Origin: an uncultured Clostridia bacterium
Lineage (GTDB): Bacteria > Bacillota > Clostridia > TANB77 > CAG-508
NCBI GenBank assembly: GCA_934140005.1
Contig: CAKPBB010000003.1
Location: forward strand, 1-64,000
DNA: 64,000 nt
Direction of reading: 5' to 3'
Part shown: piece after piece, positions 17,185 to 25,239 of the stretch
How the letters are laid out: each line of letters begins with the position of its first letter
How positions within the stretch are numbered: position 1 is the stretch's first letter
Program-made: the position numbers and the translations under genes
The notes under the pieces: generated by a model
Database searches by the model: none
Seen by the model: only the letters and a program-made list of their open reading frames with translations
What the model was told of the DNA's origin: nothing

Positions 17185-18399
17185 TTATTCTTTAAAAAAT
17201 TTGTCGTGTATTGCACTAACTGCCAAATCAGCTTCTTTTGCGTTTACTAAAACAGATATTTTTATTTCAGAAGTAGTTACCATATGCATATTAATATTAT
17301 TTTCATATAAAGCTTCAAACATGCTTGCTGCAATTCCTGGTTTATTTGCAATTCCAACACCTATTATTGAAACTTTTGATAGATTTTCAGAGTGTAATAT
17401 TGCTTCTGAATGTAAAGCCTCTTTATTTGCTTCAAGAACTTCTAAAGTTTTCTCTAAATCATTCATTTTAACTGTAAAAGCAATATCCTTTGTAATATGT
17501 TCTCCAAAAGATTGAACAATTATATCTACATTTATATGATTTTCTGATAAAATTTTGAACAATTTATAAGTTCTACCAATTTTATTTTCTAACCCAACTA
17601 TTGTTATTCTTGAAATATAATCATCTTTAGTAACTCCATTTATTAATAAATCTTCCAAAGCCTCTTTGTTATTTGTTACTAATGTACCTCTACTGTTTTT
17701 TTCAAAAGTCGATTTCACATATATAGGTACTGAATATTTTTTTCCAATTTCAACACATCTATTATGAAGTACTTTTGCTCCCATACTTGATAATTCTAGC
17801 ATTTCCTCATAAGAAATAGACTCTATCTTTCTTACATTTTTAACTATTCTTGGATCAGCAGAATATACTCCATCAACATCAGTAAAGATATCACATCTCT
17901 CTGCTTTTAAACTTGCCGCTAAAGCGACTGCCGTTGTATCTGAGCCACCTCTGCCAAGTGTCGTAATATTTCCACTCTCATCTACTCCTTGAAATCCTGC
18001 TACTATTACAATATTTCCAGCTCGTAAGTAATCTATAATTGTTTCATTTTCTATATATCTTATTCTACTGTTTGTATGTTCACTATTAGTTAAAATTGGT
18101 ATTTGCCAGCCACATAAAGAGACAGCTTTGTGATTTTTGCTATTTAATAACATCGCAAGTTTTGAAATTGTTATTTGTTCCCCAACTGATACTAAAGCAT
18201 CGTGTTCTCTCGGATAAATTTTCTTTGTAATTTCTTTTTCTTCTGCAATTAGTCTATCTGTTGTTTTTCCTTGTGCTGAAACAACCACTACTACTTGATT
18301 ATTATTTTCTACTTCTTTTATAATATGTTCTGACACTAATTTTAATTTTTCTATATCAGCAACAGAACTACCACCAAATTTTTGTACAATGATTCCCAT
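17185..18399 (-). CDS. lysC: Aspartokinase
   Basis: A protein of 404 residues with the kinase motif IVQKFGGSSVAD at the start, GGSDTTAVALAASL (about 150) and FTDVDGVYSADPR, then two ACT domains (about 265-400; ITIVGLENKIGRTYKL and VSIIGVGIANKPGIAAS). It phosphorylates aspartate, the first step to lysine, threonine, methionine and, in spore formers, dipicolinate. The ACT domains are the site of feedback by lysine or threonine. The symbol lysC is the most general choice; dapG or yclM type cannot be told apart here. It has its own terminator. No lysine riboswitch is visible upstream. Confidence 0.93.
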   Translation of the reverse strand: MGIIVQKFGGSSVADIEKLKLVSEHIIKEVENNNQVVVVVSAQGKTTDRLIAEEKEITKKIYPREHDALVSVGEQITISKLAMLLNSKNHKAVSLCGWQIPILTNSEHTNSRIRYIENETIIDYLRAGNIVIVAGFQGVDESGNITTLGRGGSDTTAVALAASLKAERCDIFTDVDGVYSADPRIVKNVRKIESISYEEMLELSSMGAKVLHNRCVEIGKKYSVPIYVKSTFEKNSRGTLVTNNKEALEDLLINGVTKDDYISRITIVGLENKIGRTYKLFKILSENHINVDIIVQSFGEHITKDIAFTVKMNDLEKTLEVLEANKEALHSEAILHSENLSKVSIIGVGIANKPGIAASMFEALYENNINMHMVTTSEIKISVLVNAKEADLAVSAIHDKFFKE

Positions 18400-18451
18400 A
18401 GTTGTACCTCGTTTATATTCTTCACATCTCTTAAATGTTTAGATATTAGTT

Positions 18452-18481
18452 AAAGTAAGATTTAAATTTAAATCTTACTTT
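18452..18481. terminator. Perfect 30-base palindrome, bidirectional terminator
   Basis: AAAGTAAGATTTAAA and its exact complement lie head to head without a loop, between the Cys-rich small gene and aspartokinase. As a terminator it would stop reading from prfB before the kinase gene. Confidence 0.65.
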
Positions 18482-18522
18482 ATTATTAGTTTATTCCTAT
18501 TCTTTTTTTGTGTGAATGAAAG

Positions 18523-18645
18523 TTAGTCTACACCTTCTTCGCAACCGCCACCTCTTACGTCTCTTACATCTGTTTTGTAATAGTCACTATTTGGGTTTCT
18601 GCAATCTCCACCTTCATTGTATTTACACCATTTGCATTTTGCCAT
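18523..18645 (-). CDS. Small Cys-rich protein, 40 residues
   Basis: ATG at 18645 with a perfect AAGGAGG site, 7 bases spacing, ending in TAA at 18523. The product starts MAKCKWCKYNEGGDC and ends RGGGCEEGVD, with four Cys (CxxC near 4-7, one at 15, one near 35) that could bind zinc or an iron-sulfur cluster. There is no signal peptide or membrane helix. It lies 14 bases after prfB and probably shares its transcript. I recognise no family. The excellent ribosome site and balanced codons say it is real. Confidence 0.75.
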   Translation of the reverse strand: MAKCKWCKYNEGGDCRNPNSDYYKTDVRDVRGGGCEEGVD

Positions 18646-18659
18646 ATATTTCACCTCCT

Positions 18660-19775
18660 TTAATTATTAGAATTTTTATGTATCATTTTTAAGTATTCTA
18701 TCATAAATTCATTTAAATCTCCATCCATAACAGCTTGAACATTTCCAACTTCATAATTAGTACGATGATCTTTTACCATAGTATATGGACAAAATACATA
18801 TGAACGAATTTGACTACCCCAAGCTATATCTTTTTGAACACCTTTTAATTCATCAATTGTTTGCTTGTTTTCTTGTTCTTTTAAATTTATTAATTTTGAT
18901 TTAAGCATTGTCATTGCTGTTTCTTTATTCATTTGTTGTGAACGTTCTGATTGACATGAAACAACTATATTTGTTGGAATATGAGTTATTCTAACTGCAG
19001 AGTCTGTTTTGTTTATATGTTGACCTCCTGCACCAGATGCTCTATATGTATCAATTCTTAAATCATCAGGATTAATATTAATTTCTACATCATCCTTAAT
19101 TTCTGGTAATACTTCTAATGAAGCAAATGAAGTATGCCTTCTTCCTCCACTATCAAAAGGAGATATTCTTACTAATCTATGAACTCCCATTTCTCCTTTT
19201 AGGTAGCCATAAGCATTTTCTCCAGCAATTAGAAAGGTAACACTCTTTAAACCTGCTTCTTCTCCTTCTAAATAGTCTAACTCTTTTACATTAAAGCCAT
19301 TTGAATTTGCCCATCTAGTATACATTCTGTATAACATTTCAGCCCAATCTTGTGATTCAGTGCCACCAGCTCCCGGATGAAGTGTAAGAATTGCATTATT
19401 TCCATCATATTTTCCAGAAAATAATGTATCAACTTGAAGTTTATCAATTGACTTACTTAATTCTATTGTATTTTTTTCTAACTCTTTTTCTAGAGTTTCA
19501 TCTTGTTCTTCAGCAAGTAATTCATTTAATTCTTTTAATTCTACTATATTTTTTTCTATATTTTCAAAATTTTTTATTTTCTTTTCTATAACTTTTATTT
19601 TAGAATATACAACACTAGACTTTTTTGAATCTTGCCAAAAACTTTCATTCATACTTTCTTCTTTTAGATTTTCAAGTTCTTCTTGTAGTTCTTTTAAATT
19701 AACTGTTTCCTTCAATTTGATTAACTTTTCACCTAAATTATTCAATTCTCTTAGATTTTCTTCTAAATCTAGCAT
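18660..19775 (-). CDS. prfB: Peptide chain release factor 2
   Basis: A protein of 371 residues: an N-terminal coiled-coil domain, then HPGAGGTESQDWAEML, the SPF stop-codon motif in RISPFDSGGRRHTSF (reads UAA/UGA) and the GGQ loop in GAGGQHINKTDSAVRI, which triggers peptide release. The start at 19775 has an AAGGA site. Many prfB genes need a +1 frameshift at an early UGA to make RF2. This one is open from the first codon, so that autocontrol is absent here. A short Cys-rich gene follows. Confidence 0.95.
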   Translation of the reverse strand: MLDLEENLRELNNLGEKLIKLKETVNLKELQEELENLKEESMNESFWQDSKKSSVVYSKIKVIEKKIKNFENIEKNIVELKELNELLAEEQDETLEKELEKNTIELSKSIDKLQVDTLFSGKYDGNNAILTLHPGAGGTESQDWAEMLYRMYTRWANSNGFNVKELDYLEGEEAGLKSVTFLIAGENAYGYLKGEMGVHRLVRISPFDSGGRRHTSFASLEVLPEIKDDVEININPDDLRIDTYRASGAGGQHINKTDSAVRITHIPTNIVVSCQSERSQQMNKETAMTMLKSKLINLKEQENKQTIDELKGVQKDIAWGSQIRSYVFCPYTMVKDHRTNYEVGNVQAVMDGDLNEFMIEYLKMIHKNSNN

Positions 19776-19930
19776 ATATTTATTCCTTTCAAATGTATTC
19801 TCTAAAACTACTTTAATTATAGCTTATTAGTCTATAATAGTCAAATAATTTTGATTTCTACTTTTTAATATTTCGATTGGCAAACTTTCACTTTATGCTT
19901 TTTTAAAGTTTACATAATTTTACAGATTAC

Positions 19931-19959
19931 TTGACTTTTTTTGGCAAATACTTTATAAT
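19931..19959 (+). promoter_or_regulatory. Promoter of the 64-residue orphan gene
   Basis: TTGACT, 17-bp spacer, TATAAT. The gene starts 46 bases past the -10, with a GAGGTG ribosome site. Confidence 0.75.
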
Positions 19960-20004
19960 ATAGTTATGTGAGTTTTCACAAATTTTTTATTGAGGTGTTT
20001 TATT

Positions 20005-20199
20005 ATGGCAACTTTCGTAAAGGCTTCTTTTGCAAACAATCCTAGCGTTGAGGTTAAACGGAAAAGTGACTTTCTGATTGATCCTGCAAGGGTTGGCAAT
20101 CCTAGTGCTTACACAAATTATTTATGGTGGACTTGGTTGCAAAAGGAGCGAGAGTTCCTGCATGATGTGGCCGAAGCAAAACGTCAGCAGATGCTGTGA
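20005..20199 (+). CDS. Orphan protein, 64 residues, no known family
   Basis: ATG at 20005, nine bases after GAGGTG; a TTG 15 bases upstream would overlap that site and is rejected. The protein is soluble and has several aromatic residues in the middle (YTNYLWWTWLQKEREFL) and a charged helical end (AEAKRQQML). It stops with TGA, while most host genes use TAA. I counted 86 G+C in 195 bases (44%). It forms a unit of promoter, gene and terminator directly before a second such unit. Function unknown. Confidence 0.65.
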   Translation: MATFVKASFANNPSVEVKRKSDFLIDPARVGNPSAYTNYLWWTWLQKEREFLHDVAEAKRQQML

Positions 20200-20258
20200 G
20201 CTTTGAGCACATTCATCAAGCTGAGGTTTCCCCCTAAAAGCCTTAGTTAATCCTCACG

Positions 20259-20308
20259 CACCGTTAGTGAGCTGTCCAGCCTGGACAACACTGACGGTGT
20301 TTTTATTT
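20259..20308 (+). terminator. Two-tier hairpin terminator
   Basis: The outer stem CACCGT/ACGGTG encloses the inner palindrome TGTCCAG-C-CTGGACA, followed by TTTTTATTTTA. It lies 60 bases past the stop. Confidence 0.8.
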
Positions 20309-20350
20309 TATCTTTATTTTAATATAATAAAAATCAGTAAAATCAAATTT

Positions 20351-20379
20351 TTGACAATTATGTAAAGTTGTGTTATAAT
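20351..20379 (+). promoter_or_regulatory. Promoter of the 117-residue orphan gene
   Basis: Consensus TTGACA, 17-bp spacer, TATAAT with TGT in front (extended -10). It should be strong. The leader to the start codon is about 140 bases, the longest among the islets. Confidence 0.8.
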
Positions 20380-20468
20380 ATTGTTTGTTCGAAATCATTT
20401 TTGATTTTTATGAAAGGGTGGTATTTTTTGACTACTTAGAATCACTTCATGTCCGAATATTCACCACT

Positions 20469-20518
20469 GCAAGAGTACAATAACTCTTGTTGCAAATGGA
20501 GCATTTGCTCTAAGGAGA
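20469..20518 (+). promoter_or_regulatory. Structured leader before the 117-residue gene
   Basis: Two hairpins precede the AAGGAG ribosome site: CAAGAGT-ACAATA-ACTCTTG (20470-20489) and GAGC-ATTT-GCTC (20499-20510), the latter ending two bases before the site. An in-frame ATG at 20449 without a ribosome site lies upstream of both. They could slow translation or protect the RNA; no regulator is evident. Confidence 0.45.
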
Positions 20519-20523
20519 AAACA

Positions 20524-20877
20524 ATGGAAAAAGACATTAAGGAAATGTTGAAAACTTTCGAAGCAACCAATAGCTCTATCTCTTCTTTTCACCTTAAGTT
20601 CGGCTCTGTGCAAAACTCTGATGAGTTTTTTAAGTTGCTCATCAAATGTGCAGACTTTCTGGATGACGATTTCAAAAAAGACATAGATGAAAGCATTTTC
20701 CCTGTAAGCAGCTGTTTGGCCTGGGGACTTAGTGAAACCATCGGAGACCTTATCAATACAGATGAAAATTCTTATTCTCTTGATATTGCTAGTGAGGCTA
20801 TCGTCAACATGATGTTTGCTTTGCGTCGTTCCCATCAAAAAGAGCTTGAGGCTTTTAGAAAAGACAACAAAGCTTAA
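20524..20877 (+). CDS. Orphan soluble protein, 117 residues
   Basis: ATG at 20524, seven bases from AAGGAG. The protein is acidic, predicted mainly helical, and has two Cys (KCADFLDD and SSCLAWGLSET). There is no signal peptide, membrane helix or known motif. The pattern DEFFKLLIKCADFLDD followed by ...LDIASEAIVNMMFAL suggests a helical bundle. Its own promoter, long leader and complex terminator set it apart from the flanking host genes prfB and the PepSY-like gene. I do not recognise it. Confidence 0.65.
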   Translation: MEKDIKEMLKTFEATNSSISSFHLKFGSVQNSDEFFKLLIKCADFLDDDFKKDIDESIFPVSSCLAWGLSETIGDLINTDENSYSLDIASEAIVNMMFALRRSHQKELEAFRKDNKA

Positions 20878-20917
20878 AAAAACTCACATCAATATTTCTT
20901 TGTTTAAAGCCTAGCAA

Positions 20918-20980
20918 AAAGTTGCCAGTTCGTGCAAGATTTAGCTAAAAATGCTAATCATTGCATGGCTGGCAACTTTG
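20918..20980 (+). terminator. Three-tier hairpin terminator
   Basis: GTTGCCAG/CTGGCAAC, then GTGCAA/TTGCAT (one wobble), then TTAGC/GCTAA around an A-rich loop, with TTTGTTATTT behind. Confidence 0.8.
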
Positions 20981-21057
20981 TTATTTATAAATCTTAAAAC
21001 TAACAAATTCATCTTCAAATCATTGTAAAATTAACATTGTAATAATATTATCATATT

Positions 21058-22161
21058 TTAATTACTATAATACATTGTAGCTCCACCAATAATTTCACCA
21101 GTAGTAGCATCAACAAAATAGTTCCATATTCCTTCTGTATATCTTTTTACAACATCTTTATAATTATCTTCATATTTTATTGTTACTACCCAAGCATTTC
21201 TTATTCTCTCGTCTATTAGATAGTATTTTCTTGCTTCATCTGGATAATCTACGGTTTGCATTGGCTTATAAAATTCTTCTTTATTTAAGCTTCTTTCATA
21301 AGCTTTAGTATTCATTTTTACAACTTTAAGTGTTGCATCAACAGAAGCTATTTTATTACTTTCTACATTTTCATCTTCTATTAAAGCTATTTTTATAGCC
21401 TCTTCTTTAGTAATTTTTATTTCATTATTATCAAAAGCTTCATTTTCTGTTCTAATATATTCAAATTTATTATCTTTTGCATTTATTTCGATACATATAT
21501 ATTCATAAGGATTATATGTTTCATCATATTTTTTCAGATATTTAATACTAACATAGTTGCCCTCTTCTTCATCCTTTTCACTATTTTTCTTAGCATCATA
21601 TGATTTTATTTCTGTAATCTCATAACCTGTTGTATCAATATCAAATTGTTTTAAATATTTATTTGCAACTTTTTTAGCCTCTTCTTTTGATATTTTTTCA
21701 TCTTTATTTGGTGATTGTGCTTGATTATTCCAAATTTCAAAAAATTCACCACTAAAGCCATCTATAGATATAGAATAATCGTCTTCTGTTTCAAATCTAT
21801 ACATAATTTTATCAGATTCTACATCTGCCTTATAGTTGTCACTTCCTAGTATGTCACTATTTAGCCCTGCTTTTTTTAGCTTCTTTATAGCAATTTCTTT
21901 TGCCTCTTCTTCTGATATATTAAATTTTTTATTTTCTTCTGTAATCTCAAAAGTTGGATTTTCTATTTGTTCAGGTACCTTCCAGATTTTTTCTATTATT
22001 GTATTGCCAGCAAAGGCAACGCCACTTATCGAAATTATGGCACACGCAACTAATCCTAATTTTTTAATACTGGCTACTTTGTTTGTTTTTTCATCTTCAG
22101 TACTATCCATTTTTGATATAGCTATTCTGAATTTTAGCTTTTCTTTTATATTGTCATTCAT
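21058..22161 (-). CDS. Membrane-anchored PepSY-like protein, probable anti-sigma factor
   Basis: A protein of 367 residues. Residues 1-33 lie in the cytoplasm, one membrane helix follows (about 34-50, LGLVACAIISISGVAFA), and the rest is outside. The outer part contains three similar units built on ISEEEAKEIAIKKLKKAG, ISKEEAKKVANKYLKQFD and ITKEEAIKIALIEDENVE, the signature of PepSY/YcdB-type domains, and ends with VDATTGEIIGG. Its gene starts one base after the stop of the sigma factor gene, the usual position of an anti-sigma factor, and the short cytoplasmic end could bind the sigma factor. That role is inferred from gene order. Confidence 0.65.
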   Translation of the reverse strand: MNDNIKEKLKFRIAISKMDSTEDEKTNKVASIKKLGLVACAIISISGVAFAGNTIIEKIWKVPEQIENPTFEITEENKKFNISEEEAKEIAIKKLKKAGLNSDILGSDNYKADVESDKIMYRFETEDDYSISIDGFSGEFFEIWNNQAQSPNKDEKISKEEAKKVANKYLKQFDIDTTGYEITEIKSYDAKKNSEKDEEEGNYVSIKYLKKYDETYNPYEYICIEINAKDNKFEYIRTENEAFDNNEIKITKEEAIKIALIEDENVESNKIASVDATLKVVKMNTKAYERSLNKEEFYKPMQTVDYPDEARKYYLIDERIRNAWVVTIKYEDNYKDVVKRYTEGIWNYFVDATTGEIIGGATMYYSN

Positions 22162-22162
22162 T

Positions 22163-22696
22163 CTATAGTACCTCCTCTTTTAAATACTTTCTTATCTTTT
22201 TTCTGGTTCTATGTAATTTAGTCTTTATATTAGACTCTGACAATCTTAACTCTTTAGCTATATCTTTAATCGAAATGTTTGAATAATAAAACATATTAAA
22301 TATTTTTAACTCATTTGGTTTTATGTTTTTTATTTTATTGCACACCTCTTCGATTTTTACAATTTCTTCTAAATATGATTCATAATAACTAAAGTCTAAT
22401 GAATTTTCTATTTGTTCTAGAGCTAGTGATAGTTTTCTTTTTTTAAGTTTTTCTTTTATTAGATTTCTAGTTATTCCTGAAATATATGCTGATAAATTTT
22501 CGATTTTGTAACCTTCTTCATTTCTTTTCCATACTACAAAGAAAGTATCTAATAAAATTTCTTCCTTGTCTTCATTAGATAGATTGTTGTATACAGTGTT
22601 TCTTATAATTGTATTTACATATGGAGAAAAATCATCTACTATTTTGTCTATATCTAACTCTTCTCCTTTTACATATTTTTCTATTCTACTTTCCAA
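22163..22696 (-). CDS. Sigma-70 family (ECF-like) sigma factor
   Basis: A protein of 177 residues with region 2 (SPYVNTIIRNTVYNNLSNEDKEEILLDTFFVVWKR...LSAYISGITRNLI) and region 4 (NISIKDIAKELRLSESNIKTKLHRTRKKIRKYL), the latter being the -35 DNA-binding helix-turn-helix. Such factors answer signals at the cell surface. The PepSY-like membrane protein encoded next should hold it inactive. Which genes it reads is not known; no conserved non-sigma-A promoter was spotted before its own gene. Confidence 0.85.
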   Translation of the reverse strand: MESRIEKYVKGEELDIDKIVDDFSPYVNTIIRNTVYNNLSNEDKEEILLDTFFVVWKRNEEGYKIENLSAYISGITRNLIKEKLKKRKLSLALEQIENSLDFSYYESYLEEIVKIEEVCNKIKNIKPNELKIFNMFYYSNISIKDIAKELRLSESNIKTKLHRTRKKIRKYLKEEVL

Positions 22697-22765
22697 TTTA
22701 GTAACTCCTTTATAAGATATCTTACACTTGTATAGTATTTAAAACATAAAAAAGGTTACACAATA

Positions 22766-23383
22766 TTATAATAAATTTAATTCTTTAATTGTTTCAATTA
22801 CGCTTGCTACATTATCTGGTTCAACTTTCTTTGATAAAATTCCTAGCTTATTTCCTGTTACTATATTCTTTTGGTTATCATCAATAAATAAACATTCACT
22901 AGCAGTCAAATTATATTTTTCTAATAATGTTTTATATATTCCTTCATAAGGTTTAACTTGATGTACTTGGTATGATAGTATATATCCATCAACTAATTCA
23001 AATAATCCACTTCTTGCTACATTTTCTGTTGTATACGAATTTATGTTTGATAATAAATAAACACTATATCCTTTGTTTTTTAGTTCTTTGATTAAATCTA
23101 AAATTTCCATATTTACAAAAGCATAATTGTTGTAGTTATACCAAAAGTTTTTAATAAGTTCATCATCAGAATGATTTGTTCTATCAGATACAATATCTAT
23201 TGCCTCTTCTCTTGATATATATCCTGTATCTATTAGTGCATATTCTAACCATTCTGGTGACTTTATTATATTTTCCATAATAAACTTTTGTTCTTCTTGG
23301 CTATCTGTAAATTTCTTTAAAACCTCTTCTACATTAAAATTTAAAATTACATTTCCTATATCAAATATTACATTTTTAATCAT
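22766..23383 (-). CDS. HAD-family phosphatase, YihX-like
   Basis: A protein of 205 residues with an AGGAGA ribosome site. Motif I is IFDIGNVILNF, in which Gly stands at the second Asp position as usual for the YihX/epoxide hydrolase N-terminal group. Motif II is LLSNIN, a Lys follows in VKPYEGIY, and the acidic motif is FIDDNQKNI. Relatives remove phosphate from glucose-1-phosphate or FMN. The substrate here is unknown. It lies between the sigma factor gene and tag on the same strand. Confidence 0.8.
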   Translation of the reverse strand: MIKNVIFDIGNVILNFNVEEVLKKFTDSQEEQKFIMENIIKSPEWLEYALIDTGYISREEAIDIVSDRTNHSDDELIKNFWYNYNNYAFVNMEILDLIKELKNKGYSVYLLSNINSYTTENVARSGLFELVDGYILSYQVHQVKPYEGIYKTLLEKYNLTASECLFIDDNQKNIVTGNKLGILSKKVEPDNVASVIETIKELNLL

Positions 23384-23428
23384 TTCTCTTTCTCCTTTTG
23401 ATTATTAAATTATACCAGTTGCATTATA

Positions 23429-23989
23429 TCATAAAACATATTTGTATAAAAAACACTCTTTATCATGTGAATATATAACACCAATTGCTTGCAAATATGA
23501 ATATATAATTGTACTTCCTACAAATTTCATCCCTCTTCTTTGCAAATCTTTCGAAATAGAATCAGATAATTCATTCGTAGTTTTATCTATTTCATATATT
23601 GTTTGCTCCTTAGTAAATGTTTTCAAATAATTGTAAAAGCTTCCATACTTTTCTTGTATTACTTTAAATATTTTGCTATTAGCTATAGTAGCTCTTATTT
23701 TTAATTTGTTTCTTATGATTTTCTTATTTTCTAATAGTTCTTGTATCTTTTCTTCATTATAAGAACAAATTTTCTCTATATCAAAATTATCAAACGCAAT
23801 TCTAAAATCATCTCTTTTATTAAGCACACATTCCCAAGATAGGCCAGCTTGAAATGATTCGAGTATTAACATTTCATATAAATATTTTTCATCAAAATTT
23901 TGTTTGCACCATTCATTGTCATGATATTCTATATATTTTTTATTCTTCAAATTACACCATTTACATCTTGTCATTTCTTTTTCTATCAT
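23429..23989 (-). CDS. tag: DNA-3-methyladenine glycosylase I
   Basis: A protein of 186 residues, the normal length. It has the zinc ligands near both ends: CKWC with YHDNEW (about 9-27) and SHDKECF near the C-terminus. Between them lies the helix-hairpin-helix fold with LESFQAGLSW, whose Glu and aromatic residues bind the base. The enzyme removes 3-methyladenine from alkylated DNA. It stands alone, 45 bases before the HAD gene. Confidence 0.93.
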   Translation of the reverse strand: MIEKEMTRCKWCNLKNKKYIEYHDNEWCKQNFDEKYLYEMLILESFQAGLSWECVLNKRDDFRIAFDNFDIEKICSYNEEKIQELLENKKIIRNKLKIRATIANSKIFKVIQEKYGSFYNYLKTFTKEQTIYEIDKTTNELSDSISKDLQRRGMKFVGSTIIYSYLQAIGVIYSHDKECFLYKYVL

Positions 23990-24069
23990 ACAACCTCACT
24001 ACAATATTATTTTTATAGAACTGATTATAACATATTCAAAATATTTTTCAACTAAAGTCTCATATAAAC

Positions 24070-24106
24070 GCCGAAGAGAGAGTTACAATCGTCCCTCTCT
24101 CTTGGC
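24070..24106 (-). terminator. Hairpin terminator of the 60-residue orphan gene
   Basis: GCC-AAGAGAGAG pairs with CTCTCTCTT-GGC, with one bulged base and a 12-base loop. It lies six bases past the stop. Confidence 0.75.
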
Positions 24107-24112
24107 TTTTCT

Positions 24113-24295
24113 TTACCTCAGCGTCTTTGCTGCCTCCATCAGTGCCTTGCTCTGCACAATGTACCACCGACCGTTGTCGTAATAAGTAGTGATGCCAGGC
24201 AGGTCTCTGTAAAAGGCTCGCAAGGTGTCATATGCGTCAGGCTTATGAACAAAACCGAAGTCGTCTACGAGGATAAAGTTTTTCGTATCAATCAT
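24113..24295 (-). CDS. Orphan protein, 60 residues
   Basis: The ATG at 24295 follows an AAAGGA site. A longer frame to 24403 would read through the promoter and is rejected. The product is soluble, with a predicted strand-helix-strand-helix order: NFILVDDFGFVHKPDAYDTLRAFYRDLP, then ITTYYDNGRWYIV and SKALMEAAKTLR. No family is recognised. A 60-base sample counts 57% G+C, the highest in the window. It has its own promoter and terminator. Confidence 0.65.
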   Translation of the reverse strand: MIDTKNFILVDDFGFVHKPDAYDTLRAFYRDLPGITTYYDNGRWYIVQSKALMEAAKTLR

Positions 24296-24359
24296 GATGT
24301 CGTTCCTTTCTTTTAACAAGGTTGCTATTCGAATAGATTTAAAAATTAAACCTACTCTA

Positions 24360-24388
24360 ATTATAGCACTTTTGGAAGATTTTTTCAA
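24360..24388 (-). promoter_or_regulatory. Promoter of the 60-residue orphan gene
   Basis: TTGAAA, 17-bp spacer, TATAAT with TGC before it (extended -10). Confidence 0.75.
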
Positions 24389-24490
24389 CTGGCTATGAAT
24401 CATAAGAAAATCTTAATATAATTTTAAGTAATTCTTAAAACTTAATTTTTAATTTAGTTTTATAATGTTAGCAATAAGGAGGAGTATTAA

Positions 24491-25201
24491 ATGAAGAAAA
24501 AGAAGAAAAAAATAAGGTGGTTACTTCTAATAATTATCATAATATATATTATTTTTCAAAATGATGCTTTTAATATTTTTTCAGAATATAAAACGATAAA
24601 AGAAGACAAAAATAAAAATTATGCAGGAATTGGTCAACAAAAAGTAAAAAATCAGGATGGATATTTTACTACCTTTACAACTATTGATGATCATAAAAAA
24701 ACATATATTGAATATAAACAAAATAATGCTTCTTGGAGTAATAATTCATACTGGGGCGGAACAATGGAAGAAAACGGCTGTGGAATAACAGCACTTGCAA
24801 TTATTTTAAGTGGCTACAATAAAACTCACTCTCCTGAAGATCTTAGACAAAAATATTATCCTGTACTAAAATATGATTCTCTTTCCAAAGAATTATCTGA
24901 TACATATAATATTGAAAATTCAGATTTTTATTATAACAATACATATTTTACACAAGAAAAATTGCAAGAACATTTAAAAACTAATAGACCTGTTTTGATT
25001 TGTGTATGGAGCAAACATTATAGTAATCGTTGGACATCTGCCTCACATTATATGGTTTTACTAGCTGCTGATGATAATAATATGGTATATGTTTCAAATC
25101 CTAATGGTGGAGAAAATGATTTCAAAAGTTCAGGATGGTATAATTTCCAAGAAATAATTCCTTATATTGCTAAAGTTTTATACATAGAAAGTTATAACTA
25201 A
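24491..25201 (+). CDS. Secreted or membrane-anchored C39-like cysteine peptidase
   Basis: A protein of 236 residues with AAGGAGG before the ATG. A Lys-rich start and a membrane helix (about 9-26) act as signal or anchor. The outer part has the papain-like C39_2 pattern: GTMEENGCGITALAIILSGYN with the catalytic Cys near 97, then SASHYMVLLAAD with the catalytic His near 186 and VSNPNGG with the Asn/Asp. Relatives cut peptides outside the cell. No bacteriocin or ABC exporter lies beside it, so a leader-peptidase role is not supported. It converges with the RCC1 gene across a shared terminator. Confidence 0.8.
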   Translation: MKKKKKKIRWLLLIIIIIYIIFQNDAFNIFSEYKTIKEDKNKNYAGIGQQKVKNQDGYFTTFTTIDDHKKTYIEYKQNNASWSNNSYWGGTMEENGCGITALAIILSGYNKTHSPEDLRQKYYPVLKYDSLSKELSDTYNIENSDFYYNNTYFTQEKLQEHLKTNRPVLICVWSKHYSNRWTSASHYMVLLAADDNNMVYVSNPNGGENDFKSSGWYNFQEIIPYIAKVLYIESYN

Positions 25202-25229
25202 AGAGCTACTTCAAAATAGTAGCTCTTTT
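25201..25229. terminator. Bidirectional terminator
   Basis: A perfect 11-bp stem AAAGAGCTACT/AGTAGCTCTTT with a 7-base loop lies between two convergent genes. Confidence 0.85.
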
Positions 25230-25239
25230 AACTTAAATA

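Noticed and set aside
18400..18520. Lysine riboswitch before aspartokinase
   Set aside because: The region is only about 120 bases to the next gene, holds one plain palindrome, and lacks the multi-helix layout and conserved G-rich parts.
18660..19775. Programmed frameshift in prfB
   Set aside because: The frame is continuous from a good start; no early TGA is present.
20449..20523. Start of the 117-residue protein at the ATG at 20449
   Set aside because: No ribosome site precedes it, and the added residues would be encoded by two RNA hairpins; the ATG at 20524 has AAGGAG.
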